This document shows, in pieces, positions 13,890-23,962 of a stretch of DNA of 64,000 nucleotides; the stretch's first letter is position 1, and the number at the start of each line of letters is the position of its first letter. Under the pieces are notes generated by a model that saw only the letters and a program-made list of their open reading frames with translations, did no database searches and was not told the DNA's origin. Source of the DNA: Tanytarsus gracilentus (Eukaryota; Arthropoda; Insecta; Diptera; Chironomidae). The stretch spans positions 2,976,001-3,040,000 of the forward strand of contig JAXRKN010000037.1 of NCBI GenBank assembly GCA_038502055.1. The letters are read 5' to 3'. A program made the translations under genes and the position numbers.

Positions 13890-15180
13890 ATGCAATTTGA
13901 ACGTAATGCATTGAACACATCACAATCGCCATCCTTTCATCATTCCACATCTAACATAGACGCTCTCAAATACAACCTCTTTCATCATCATCATCACCAT
14001 TCTAACTTCACGAGTGACAATTACGTAAAATCATCGTCGACGACGAGCTCAGAAGAAGGAAATTCACCGACTGAGCTTAACAACTGTCGTCGACTGCTCG
14101 AGAAGCCACCTTTAGTGAGTTGAAATTTTTCATTGCACGCCAAAATTAAATTAAAGCATTTTTTTTGCTTTCTGGAAATAAATTTTTTAAAAATCAAGAT
14201 CCTCTTATCGTTTCTTCTTAAGGTAAAGCGACTTGCGATGGGCATATTAAGGACGCAAGAAGATAGTCGTCCACTCGTACATAATAAATCATCCTCAATC
14301 ACATCGTCTGACTCGATACAGACAATCTCTGATGGCTATGTAAATGAAGCAATTTGTGATTCGGAGAAGATAGTGAGCAATAAATTTGGCGATTCATGCA
14401 AGCAGGCATTTAATCATCAAACCTTCCAAATGACACCTCTGACATCGCATCTCAATAATGCAATTCCACTCAGTACACTCAATCTTAAGAATAATTCCGC
14501 CGCACCAAAAGCGAATGTCATAACGACGTCAGCGATGGTGCATGTGGCGAGCGAGAAATCTAGTGCGAATAGTTACAATTATAACGAGACAAACTTCTGT
14601 GAATTTGATTATAAGAAGAGTTCATCGTCGCCGACGGAGGTGAAGAGAGCTCCAATTTTACCGCTTCGCAATGACGCGCTCACGCTAGACGAGCAAAATA
14701 ATCTGAAAGGTGCTCCGTGGTTTCAAGCCGGTCTCCCACGTGAAATTTCCCTCGAAGTTCTCTCACGACAATCACCTGGTGCTTTTCTCGTGCGTCAAAG
14801 TGAATCTAAAATGGGCTGTTTTGCACTCTCTTTGCGTGTTCCACCGCCATCGCCATGCAAGGTTGCTCATTATTTAATTTTACGAACACAGCGGGGATTT
14901 AAAATTAAGGTGAGCCTTTACTTTATGATGACAAATTTTTTTTTAAATTTAACTGACATCTTTAAACTGCTCAAATGAGTAAAATTTAATTATAAAACTT
15001 TTTTTCTCATTATCTCGCTCATAGGGATTTACAAAGGAATTTTCATCGCTTCGTGCCTTAATAACACATCATTCAGTTATGAAAGAGCTTCTGCCTATTC
15101 CATTGAATTTGCCCCGACAGCATGAAATACAGCAACGTCATGATCTTGATGACTTAGATAATCTTTGGTTCATTAAATGA
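13890..15180 (+). CDS. SH2-domain adaptor protein, tensin/EGFRAP type (paralog 1)
   Basis: Three exons: 13890-14114, 14223-14909 and 15025-15180, with GT...AG introns of 108 and 115 bp, giving 355 residues. Residues 1-240 are low-complexity (a run of six His near 32-37, many Ser/Asn) and probably disordered. Residues about 241-335 form an SH2 domain, starting PWFQAGLPRE, with FLVRQS at 263-268 (Arg266 is the phosphotyrosine-binding arginine) and HYLI near 291-294. The domain resembles the SH2 of tensins and of insect EGFR-adaptor-type proteins more than that of kinases. No catalytic domain is present, so the inferred role is as an adaptor binding phosphotyrosine proteins in receptor tyrosine kinase signalling. 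The ATG at 13890 is the first in frame. AATAAA follows the stop at 15237. A tandem paralog starts 965 bp downstream. Gene identity (for example EGFRAP) is not certain. Confidence 0.85.
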
Positions 15181-16145
15181 GATTTTTCGCTGTAAATTTA
15201 GTTTAATCCCTGGCTGAAGACTTTAATTGAGATTTAAATAAATTATTTTATAATATGGAAAAATGTGACCAGTGATAATTTCGCCACTTTATGTTCTTGA
15301 AACTTGAATAAAATAAAAATATATCTGTTGAATGTTTTTCATTCTCTATTTAATCGGATGAATTATAATTTCTGATATTTTTTTCTCTTTTCTATCATTC
15401 CCGCTTAAAGGGATTTGAAGTAATTTTCAATTGTAAATTATTATTAAAGTTTCGTTTAGCTAGTCAATTGTGAAAAAAAGTTTATCTTTGTGAAAATTTG
15501 AAACTGTATCTGAATAAATTGATTTAAAAAAATTTTTGTGCTTTAATTTTATTAATTTTGATGAACACTAAAAAATATTTCATTTCAGCTTTTAGGAAAT
15601 ATAATTTTTTATAAATTGCATACCTTCAAGGCGCTAAAAATATATTTTTACTTTATCAAGTCACTCGTTTATCGAACTTTATTTTTTTTGTGAGACTTCA
15701 TAAATTTTCCACCTTCACATTTTATGCAGTGCTTCATGTGAAACATTACATTCTCCATTTAAGTAACTATTGTCGTTCATAGTGACAATGATAACATATC
15801 AAGTGTTCATTTATGCACATCTATTTTACATTTGCCAGGAAAATCAATGCACATTCAGTTACATTTTCTCTTTGAACTCATCTCACTCTTTCTCGCCATG
15901 CTTTAATTTCTCTTCTTTTTATCGCATGCACATGTGTGTACATAAAGCACATCATCAACGTTGTTCCGGTGTAAAAAAATGACATAATGCATACAAAGAA
16001 AAATAAAATAGAGAAAAAAGGAGAATCCTCTTAAACACGTTCTGCGCTTTATAATCCATATGTGTATGTCACATTGTCGGATTGTATTCACTTCTTTTTT
16101 CACAAGTGAATTTTTACACCAGTTAGTGTGGATTAGTTGCGGAAA
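15181..16145. other. Spacer between the two SH2 genes
   Basis: AT-rich spacer containing the polyadenylation signal AATAAA (15237-15242) of the upstream gene and presumably the promoter of the downstream one. Short open frames on both strands at 15770-16250 have no recognisable content. I see nothing else. Confidence 0.5.
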
Positions 16146-16694
16146 ATGCAACGAAATAAAAGCGCTAGTGCTAAAAATAAAAAACTTGTCAATATCGTCC
16201 AAATTCCTTCAGCACCAGGAGAATATACATTACAGAAGAATGTGGAATTGAATGGAAAAATTTATTCATACGTGCAAAATTTCACTTTTCTAACGCAAGC
16301 TGAGCAGGACGAGCTAAAAGTAGAGCAGTGGTTTCAGGTTGGACTGCCGAGGGAAATTTCCCTTGAAATTCTTCTTCAATCGCCACCGGGAACGTTCTTA
16401 GTGAGACAAAGTGAAACTTACTTAAATTGTTTTGCACTTTCAATGCGTTCACCGAGTCGTTCTGCTGATGACCTAAAGCTTTCACACTATCTCATAGAAA
16501 AATCGCCAAATGGATATAAATTTCGAGGATTTGTGAGAGAATTTCCCACCATAAAGTCGCTTGTGATACATCATTCAATTTTAAAAGGACCACTGCCATG
16601 TCCCTTGCTTCTAAGTAATTCCCTAAATCATCATCATCATCTTTTGGACGAGAGTGATAGTGAAATGAAGTCGTCGTGTTTCTGCAAAAAGTAA
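16146..16694 (+). CDS. SH2-domain adaptor protein (paralog 2, intronless)
   Basis: A single open frame of 182 residues. The ATG at 16146 is supported by an in-frame TAG 12 bases upstream (16134-16136). Residues about 62-157 form an SH2 domain very close to that of the upstream gene: QWFQVGLPREISLEILL matches PWFQAGLPREISLEVLS, and both have FLVRQSE (here 84-90, Arg87 binding phosphotyrosine), then HYLI and a final basic/hydrophobic strand. The intron that splits the upstream SH2 domain after FKIK is absent here (YKFRGFVREF runs on without a break). The N-terminal disordered region is much shorter. The tail has four His and ends SSCFCKK, a CxC plus basic residues that could be lipidated (inference). 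It is likely a tandem or retro-derived duplicate. Substrates and partners are unknown. Confidence 0.85.
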   Translation: MQRNKSASAKNKKLVNIVQIPSAPGEYTLQKNVELNGKIYSYVQNFTFLTQAEQDELKVEQWFQVGLPREISLEILLQSPPGTFLVRQSETYLNCFALSMRSPSRSADDLKLSHYLIEKSPNGYKFRGFVREFPTIKSLVIHHSILKGPLPCPLLLSNSLNHHHHLLDESDSEMKSSCFCKK

Positions 16695-17592
16695 TAAATC
16701 AATTTTTATTTTGGTTCACTTTTCATATTTATAAAATTCCAAAACATGTGTCTAAATATAACACAAAAAGTGTGTGTGTGTGTGTGCACAAAAAAGCTCT
16801 ATAGTGCTCTTTTCAATAGAATAAGATTTTTTGTTTGTGTTTAGACTTCAAAAAAAAATTTCATGTGTAATTGCGTCATAAAGGAAGTGATCTTAAGATC
16901 GTCACTCATCAATTGCGTCAATGATTTTTTTCGTCTGATTGAACAATGACGGAATTGATTTTTTTTAACACCACATGTTCTTACATTTTTTGACCTTAAT
17001 GACTTTTAGGTAGGATTTTGAGAAGTTAATACAGCATCATTAAACGACTAGTAATAGTTTGATTAGTTTTTAAATATATATTTTTCAATTTTCTTCCGCA
17101 TATATAACACATTAAAAATATTAACTTAAATCATTGAGCGCAACAGGCATCGATCACCAAAAAAATTTGTTTTTAATATTTCCTTCGATCCTGAGAAAAT
17201 AAATTTGATTTATGAAAATAATTTATGAGAGAACACAAACTTAGATTTTAATAGAGATAGAGGTGCAATTTTTTCATGTTTAAATTTTAAAAATACTTTG
17301 ATAAGTTTTATGATGGAACACAGATGATCGTTTTTTTGAGGTCATGTGCGAGAATATATTTTTCTCAGAAATTTAATTTGAATATTTTCTATAATCATTT
17401 TCTATGACATGGAATTTTTTTCTTGAAATACATTTCAAATTTTTTCCTCAAACAGATGATCTCAATTCATATTCATGACAAATCAAAGTATTTTTTGTGC
17501 TTCAAATTCCAACCAAGATAACTTTTTAAAAATTCATGGAACCAAAAATAAGTACAAAAATTGCTTATTAGTTTCCAAAAAAAAATCATAAT
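16695..17592. other. Convergent intergenic region
   Basis: This lies between the stop of SH2 paralog 2 (plus) and the stop of GGPP synthase (minus), so it holds two facing 3' untranslated regions. A GT dinucleotide run lies at 16770-16786. No gene is seen. Confidence 0.6.
16770..16786. repeat. GT microsatellite
   Basis: An uninterrupted run of GT dinucleotides (about 8 units) in the 3' region of the second SH2 gene, continuing into GCACA. It is a simple repeat and probably length-variable. Confidence 0.9.
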
Positions 17593-20500
17593 TTAGTCGG
17601 CAGTCGTTTTCCAGCTCAAGAGCTCATCGAGAAGATTAGTCATGATTGGATTTGGTCCAAATTTTTCGGCTTCACTTCGCGCCTCTATATCAAGTGCATC
17701 GAGTATTTGACGTGTATATTGAAAACTCCCTGACTTCTCGAGCAGCGACACACAATATCTCTTCACCTCCACATCACGAGTTCGTTGTCGTAAAATGTCT
17801 GTAAACGTGATTTATAATTAAAATGTCGCTTTTTTAAATTGTTATAATTAATTTTTTATGCATCGGCAAGGTACTCACGTAAAACTTGTTTATCTTGAGA
17901 TTGTGACTGAATGGCGTGAATAATGGGAAAACTGAATTTTCCCTCTGTCAAATCTTCACAGAAACTTTTGTTCTCCGAATATTCCTTAAGGCTTAAATTG
18001 CAATAATCATCACGTATTTGAAAGTAAAGGCCTAAAAATTATTTCGTTAAAAATTAATTCACTTCATCGACTCATCAAACTCACCCAATAAGGCTGTTAA
18101 TCGAGTAAAATCTTTTTTAGTGTCGCTAAATAGCAACATGAGACGAATGGCGAGCATGAAGAGTCCACCTGTCTTACGGATAGTCATGAGTTTATATTCC
18201 GATTCTTCTGGACATTGAAAGTTATCACGCCAATAGATTTCCATGCCTTGACCGCGATGCAGCTCGAGAAGTTGCTCGGTGTAAACTTTCGTGGCGTCGG
18301 GATGACCGAGTTTTTGAACCTTCTCGAGTGCCAAAAAGAGCACATAGTTGGCTGAGTTTATTGTGCTCGCAACTCCATAAATGCTATGCGCCACCGGAAT
18401 TCCTCTACGTAAAATTGAATTATCTTCGATATCATCAATTCTGAAGAGAACATCAAAAGCATGAAATTTTTATTATTATTGGGATTCAATTAGCTTCTTT
18501 TTTAAACAAACAATCAAGGTCAATGAAAACATCTTAAAAAGTCACATCATGCACATATGGTGGCGATGAGTGTAAACATTCTCGAGATGTTTAACTCATT
18601 CGCATGCCATAATAACAATTAGCGTAACAATATTTCGTTCGAAAATAAATATTTTAATTAAAAAAATGGTTAAACAAAATTTTTTTATGTAGAATGAGTT
18701 TCATTCATTAAAATTCTTTTTAAACATGTTAGTCAGGTATTCAAAAATAGATAGATAGATGACAAAGAGGTAGCACGCTGGAGTTACCAGGAGGACGCGC
18801 CCGTTTTAATTTCCTTTTCCATAGCTCGAAAGCTTAGGCTGAGGATAAAAACGTAATCATGCAGAACTCTTAAGATTTCTCTTAAGAATAGAGTATAAAT
18901 ACCCCTTTTTTCCCCCTCGACAGCAGGCGTCCCCGCGGGAATCGCCCACCTCGGGAGCTGCAAATCATATCTTGAGAAAGACGTGAATGACGATCGAACA
19001 ACCCCTCTTCGTAGTTATAAATAAAACGTTATGGACGTCCGGCAATGAGAACATACGATCCGGACGTTGTTACCCATAACGGAAATAATTGCAGCTGTAC
19101 ACAGTCTTGTAGTCGCTCATTGAGTGTTTCCAACTAAGCACAGCCTCAACTGAATCTTACGATTACAGTTGGAAAAATAAATAAATCAAAGGTGGTTTCG
19201 ACGGCATTGTATAAAAGTTACCGCCACTACAACCTTCCTCAGCCCTAACAAGCTGTTAGGCACTGGCCCACCCACATTACAAAACAAACAAACACTAAAC
19301 AGAATAGTCAAAACCAATTTTATAAAAGTCTTGGTATCTTCAACCTTCCTCCATCTAATCTAGTCGATTAGCATGGGTAGTACAGGTCATAAAAATGTCA
19401 GTTAGTGAGTGCGTCTTCCTTCCTCAACTGGTCACTAAGATTAACAGCTGGTTTTGTTGGATACCAACGAATTCAGTATCAAAATATCATTAACTATATT
19501 AAAATTTGAAAATAAATTAAAAAAAAACAACATTTATATGTAAAACTTCTTATTTCCCCCGCTTATTTCCCGGTTAAGTTAACTAAGTTTCCTGTATCAA
19601 CTCTCTGACTGAATCCACGCTTCTTCTATTCAAATCAACTCAAAAATGTAATTTTAATAAAAACAAACTACGAATGCGCTTAATTCCCCCTGGTTAAGTT
19701 AATTAAGTTAATTCCATCCACTCTATAACTGAATCTATGCTTCCCCTATTCAAACAACTCAAAAATTTAATATTTAAATCAAACCATCTGAATGCGCTTA
19801 TTTCCCCCGCATGAAAATAAAATTGAATCTTAAAAAAAAAATTTAGAGGTCACAGATGACAAAGATCCAGAAGAGATCCAGTGAAAAAGGAAAATTATTT
19901 TTTAAGGATTTTTCTGGTCTAATTTGTCTTAATTGAATTCTTAGAACGAAAACTTATAGGAAAATTAAACATCAGATTTCATATTTTGATCATATAAAAG
20001 ATCCAGTAGGCAGATTTTCAAAAGATCCAGAAAAGAAAAATTTTGATTTGATAATGACGAAAAAAGGAGAGGATTTTGTTTAATTAAACTTCAAAATGAA
20101 GCAATAACAACATAGACAAGTATAGATAACAATTAAGCAAGAAGGAGCGGTTAATTAGCTAAATTAATATAACTTTAAAAAAAAAAACAACAACAAAATA
20201 AAAATACCTCTCATATTTCGCTCATTCTTGCTTCATACCTGAGTTTTTGATGTAAACTTGACGTTGTTGACGTGTAGAATCCGACGAGGAACACTTTAAA
20301 CTAACTTTTAACACTCGAAACAACTTTAAAAGTCTATAATTAACGAGAACACACATTTTGATATTAACACTATGAAAGGGGCGCGCAACTCTCTCTGTTA
20401 GTCAGGTATTCAAAAATGCACAAAAATGTCAGAAGAAAAATTAAGGTAATTAGGGAGATTAACAATTTTTTAAGTGTTTATCTTTTATGAGCGGTTAAGC

Positions 20501-21291
20501 TTTTTATGAAGGTCTTAAGTGTTCCAAAAAGGAATAAAATCAACAAAGCTGATTAGGTCAAAAGATCTGCAAATGTTCTGGGTTCAGTTACTAGACAAGT
20601 CAGTACTTGCTTGCGTTTTATAAATTTTTCACTTGCAACTCCGTCTAATTTAATCAAAAGATTTTTCTTAATTTAAAAAGTATCGACATTAATTTTTCAG
20701 GTAGTTTTTAAAGTTTGTAAAATTGCACAATTTTTTTATCATCTTGAAAATTCTTATCATGCACTGACTATGAAGAATTTCATTTTAGCTATTTTATTAG
20801 CTACGCTAACGACATGCCAGACGCACATGCGATGAAATTTAAAGTATAAACATTAAAAAACTCACAGTAAACTCGAGTTGTGGAGCATCTGAACGATTTC
20901 TGCTATCGATGCCAACTTATCATTGGGAATGTTCAACCTAGCCGAGTTAAAATATAAAATATATGTATTATTTAAATGGACTTAACAAGCTAATTTCATT
21001 TTTTTTTAGTTACCAATAATTAAATGCGAGTCCTAATTTTGAACGGATTTGTTTTCCCGGTATTTGTTTAATGTAATGGAACGGTAGCAATAGTTTCTAA
21101 AAATAAAAAAGTATTTATGAGTCACAGTTTAATTCTAAATCTCATTGTGTCTTGATGAATTTGCATTTTCCATCAGTTTCACATTTTATTTTTGTCGGCA
21201 AATAATTTACCTCATTTTGCTTCTCCTGATTTGATTGATCTTTGCATTGTTCGAGGATATCATTGAACTCGTCCATATTAAAACTCGCCAT
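17593..21291 (-). CDS. qm: Geranylgeranyl diphosphate synthase (quemao/GGPS1 type)
   Basis: This enzyme condenses farnesyl and isopentenyl diphosphates to C20 GGPP, used for prenylation of small GTPases. Six exons in reading order: 21291-21211, 21096-21014, 20937-20866, 18440-18085, 18031-17879 and 17798-17593. They total 951 nt and 316 residues, close to the animal family size (human about 300). All junctions keep frame. Family landmarks: PGKQIRSKL early in the protein, the first Asp-rich motif LIDDIEDNSILRRG formed across the exon 3/4 junction, HSIYG, QLLELHRGQGMEIYWRD, KTGGLFMLA, and the second Asp-rich region FQIRDDYCNL followed by KSFCEDLTEGKFSFP. The animal enzyme usually has DDYANL, so Cys replaces Ala here. 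Intron 3 is about 2.4 kb because a 1.65-kb retroposon sits in it; the other introns are 53-117 bp. The start ATG at 21291 lies 232 bp from the divergent DNAJC25 start, suggesting a shared promoter. Identification is firm. Confidence 0.96.
19144..19451 (-). repeat. Array of hairpin modules inside retroposon A
   Basis: Four modules, each a short stem-loop beside a CCTC or CTTCCTC flank. Stem halves on the plus strand: CAACTG 19147-19152 with CAGTTG 19166-19171; CCTAACA 19244-19250 with TGTTAGG 19254-19260; CTAATC 19355-19360 with GATTAG 19366-19371; CAACTG 19425-19430 with CAGCTG 19445-19450 (one pair would be G-U in one strand). The stem sequence changes while pairing and flank are kept, which suggests that RNA structure matters. 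Spacing is about 70-110 bp. Confidence 0.7.
19557..19815. repeat. Tandem repeat, period about 119 bp, inside retroposon A
   Basis: Two diverged units plus the start of a third. Each opens with CGCTTA(A/T)TTCCCCC, followed in the first two by GGTTAAGTTAA-TAAGTT, then CAACTCT/CCACTCT, CTGAATC, and CTATTCAAA-CAACTCAAAAAT. The unit starts are near 19557, 19677 and 19796. It has no coding capacity. Confidence 0.75.
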
Positions 21292-21523
21292 CGCTCGAAG
21301 TTGTGTTGATGTGTTGAAAGAATCTATGAAACTAACTTAAATTCATCTCAGTTCTAGAAATTTATATATTGACACTAAAGCAGAAGAATCATCGGAGATA
21401 CGAGCCCCTCGACATATCTTTTTTTTTTTGGGTCTTGAAATTGAACGTGTGAGCAAAAAAATAATTTGATCAAAAAGAAATTTTTATCTTTTTAATGGAA
21501 AGTTAACTGAAATTAAAACCGAA
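21292..21523. promoter_or_regulatory. Probable shared (bidirectional) promoter region of GGPP synthase and DNAJC25
   Basis: Only 232 bp separate the divergent start codons of two housekeeping genes, so both 5' untranslated regions and both core promoters must lie here unless there are unseen upstream exons. No clear TATA box is visible on either side. The assignment rests on geometry. Confidence 0.5.
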
Positions 21524-22748
21524 ATGTGGCTAAAGTTTTTAGTTCTAATTGCACTTTCTCCGTGCTTCAGTGCTCATCTACTCGAGGGACTTTATTGTGG
21601 AAAAGATAACTGTAAGTTTTTTATTTATGTCATTTTAAATAAATTTTTTAACTTTTAAGATTGCTGAGTTGAAAATTATCAAACTAAAAGTCATGCTTGA
21701 AAGTCTAAAATTTATAAATTATTTAGAAATTGAAAAACTGGACGAGTTTGTTTATTTGCTCTTTAAAAAGAATTTGCAATCTGCTGCGTGTTCAATTAAA
21801 ATGTCAATTTTGCATACTTTTGCTGCTCTTTTGATTGATGAAATTTTTATTTTAGGCTATGATGTTCTTAATGTTACGAGAGAGTCGACAAAAAATGAAA
21901 TTTCAAGGGAATATCGAAAGTTGGCGAGGATTTATCATCCTGACAATCGAGACACTGGCGACGAGTCGATGTTTAAAGTAATTGCCACTGCCTACGAAAT
22001 CTTGAAGGATGAGGAAGCGAGGAAAGATTATGACTACATGTTGGAACATCCCGAGGCATACTATCAAAATTATTATCGATACTATCGAAGAAAAGGCCCA
22101 AAAGTTGACATCCGCCTTGTGGTGTTCTCAACCATTAGCATCATTTCATTTATTCAGTATTTTGTGAGGCAATCACGATATAAAGAAGCAGTAGATTATT
22201 TTGTGACAGTTCAAAAATATCGCAATAAGGCCTTGGAAATAATTGCGGCCGACAAATCACTTCAAGATGCTCTTAAAGAGAGTAAAAAGAGTAAAATGTC
22301 AAAGACTGAAATTAAGGAACTGCAAGAGAGACAAATTAGAAAGATCATTGAGGAAAATATGGATATAAAAGGAGCATATGAGAAGCCTAATATAATCGAC
22401 ATACTTTGGATACAACTTATTATCTCTCCATGGACAGTTACGAAGTACATAATTTGGTATGTTATGTGGATAGTGAATTTTACTATTCTTGGGAAACCTT
22501 ACGGCGAAGAAGAAAAACTTTATTTAATGAGAAAGAATCTTGGATTAGGGAAACATCAATTTAATGCTTTGGAGGAGGAGAAAATAGAAGAATATTTTAG
22601 ACGTGAGCTGTGGAAAAAAGACAATTTTAAAGAGTGGAAGAAAGAGCAAGAGGAAGAGATGAAAGCGAAAATGGCTGAAAGTAATCGCTACAAATCCTAT
22701 AGGCGTTACATGAAAAATAACAAGAGTCGCATGACATTCGAAGATTAA
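21524..22748 (+). CDS. DNAJC25: DnaJ homolog subfamily C member 25 (ER membrane J-protein)
   Basis: Two exons: 21524-21611 and 21856-22748, 326 residues (human about 360). Exon 1 encodes a signal peptide (MWLKFLVLIALSPCFSA) and LEGLYCGKDN. The split codon restores Cys, then YDVLNVTREST begins the J domain. The J domain spans about residues 31-100, with the HPD motif that stimulates Hsp70 ATPase (RIYHPDNRD) and ATAYEILKDEEARKDYDYML. Two hydrophobic segments follow, near VVFSTISIISFIQYF and IIWYVMWIVNFTIL, as in the animal family, and a lysine/glutamate-rich C-terminus ends RRYMKNNKSRMTFED. The family role is as an ER-membrane co-chaperone. AATAAA at 22770 follows the stop. The intron is 244 bp. 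Divergent from GGPP synthase; SRP19 follows 196 bp downstream on the same strand. Confidence 0.95.
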
Positions 22749-22944
22749 TGAAATTTATTAGCTTTTGTAAATAAATTAAATATTGATGTTTTTTGTTATA
22801 ACGTATTTTGTGTTTTCGAATTTTTTAACTTTCCCTAACGTTCGTTGAACTTTTGAATTTGCAGGAGAAAAAGCTGCGAGTTTTTTGTTTATCAACGTGG
22901 AATAAAAATAATATTGAAAATTATTTCAATTTTTTGATTTAAAA

Positions 22945-23475
22945 ATGGCTCAAGCTCAAGCTCCAGCACCGTTGCTTCCATTTAGCAATACAATGAAGCA
23001 TAGCGATCGAGAAAGGTAAAAAACTCAAAAGATTTATGATTTTCATGAAGTTAATTGCGTTTTTTTATTTTTTAGATTTATTTGTATCTATCCAGCATAT
23101 ATTGATGCTAAGAAAAGTGTGCAAGAGGGCAGAAAGATCCCAAAATCATTGTGCATTGAAAATCCATCGTACCAAGAGATCAAAGACGTACTTTCCGTGA
23201 CAAACTTAAATTTATTTATCGAGAACAAAATTTATCCGCGAGAGCGAAGCAAGGAACTCATCAATCGAGGTCGCATTCGTATGCAGATCAAGCATGAAGA
23301 TGGAACTCCAATTAATCCTGATTTTGCTAATCGCCGACAAATTCTCAAATATGTAGCAACAACCATTCCGCAGCTAAAGACTAGAATCGCTAATCCAAAG
23401 GGAGGTGAAACGATTGTTCAAGCTGGAACTTCCAGTCAACAGCAAGGTGGAAAGAAAAAGGGCAAAAAACGATAA
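22945..23475 (+). CDS. SRP19: Signal recognition particle 19 kDa protein
   Basis: Two exons: 22945-23015 and 23076-23475 (60-bp intron), 156 residues, against about 144 in human. SRP19 binds helices 6 and 8 of SRP RNA in the nucleolus and prepares the site for SRP54. The family core is clear: RFICIYPAYIDAKKSVQEGR across the splice junction, KIPKSLCIENPS, then NRGRIRMQIK and a lysine-rich end GGKKKGKKR. Residues 1-24 are an Ala/Gln/Pro-rich leader, typical of animal copies. The ATG at 22945 is the first in frame in this exon. The stop lies only 58 bp from the stop of the convergent secreted-protein gene. Confidence 0.95.
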
Positions 23476-23533
23476 ATTTAAGTTATGTGCAATTTTATTT
23501 TTAATAAGTGCATAAAAAAATGTTTTAAACAAT

Positions 23534-23962
23534 TTAATTAATCTGTTTTTGTGATTCTTTAAAATCTTCTAATAACCCAGCCGTTATTGATCCTGCAGTT
23601 CTTCCGAGTTGGGGTGAAATCTTTGAAAACACATTCTCTGCGGCCTTTCTAATTGTGATATTATTTGTTGGTTGTGATAGGAGAGTAATTTTCAATATAT
23701 CAATGGCCTCTGGAAGTGCATTTTCGCCTCGAACAACTTTTCTTTGAACCTCCATAACTTTTTGTTTCAACACGGTTACCATCGTAGATCGATACATTTT
23801 TTCAACCGTTGAAAGTGCTTGGTCAGGTGACGCGGATTGTGGATCGGATTCAAGAGGAATCTCCGGAATTTGAATGTCGTCTAATGAAAGATTATTTTCA
23901 ATCGCTGTCGAGAACTGAACGATGGCAAAAAGAGCCAAAGAAATAAGAATAAGTTTTGCCAT
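23534..23962 (-). CDS. Small secreted protein of unknown function
   Basis: An intronless frame of 142 residues. The ATG at 23962 opens a clear signal peptide (MAKLILISLALFAIVQFSTA). The mature part starts with an acidic, proline-containing segment (DDIQIPEIPLESDP), followed by predicted helical sequence rich in Lys, Val and Glu. There are no cysteines and one NIT glycosylation sequon. I do not recognise a family. Its promoter is unusually plain: a TATAAAAA box at 24007-24014 on the minus strand and an initiator-like TTCACT about 30 bases downstream near 23984. Together these suggest a strongly or tissue-specifically expressed gene. The neighbour upstream is another orphan secreted protein on the same strand. 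Confidence 0.75.
   Translation of the reverse strand: MAKLILISLALFAIVQFSTAIENNLSLDDIQIPEIPLESDPQSASPDQALSTVEKMYRSTMVTVLKQKVMEVQRKVVRGENALPEAIDILKITLLSQPTNNITIRKAAENVFSKISPQLGRTAGSITAGLLEDFKESQKQIN

Larger units (their letters stand above)
18727..20417 (-). mobile_element. Non-coding retroposon A in GGPP synthase intron 3, 22-bp target duplication
   Basis: A 22-bp perfect direct repeat (18727-18748 and 20396-20417, beginning TGTTAGTCAGG) brackets 1647 bp at 18749-20395. In minus-strand orientation the element starts GAGAGAGTTGCGCGCCCC and ends in GCTACCTCTTTGTC followed by ATCT units. Long variable target duplications plus a short simple-repeat tail are the marks of LINE-type target-primed insertion. 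No reverse transcriptase or other long frame is present. The interior has a tandem repeat of about 119 bp (two and a bit units at 19557-19815, each with CGCTTA-TTCCCCC and GGTTAAGTTAA), several AGATCCAG motifs (19864-20030), and at least four hairpin modules (19144-19451). It is related to the element at 37.9 kb. Its sense orientation matches the host gene, so it would be transcribed within the pre-mRNA. Confidence 0.85.

Noticed and set aside
21669..21855. Open reading frame extending upstream of the DNAJC25 J domain, suggesting a longer N-terminus
   Set aside because: It is intron sequence: splicing 21611 to 21856 gives the conserved signal peptide and CY-DVL J-domain start, while reading through the intron from exon 1 meets a stop.
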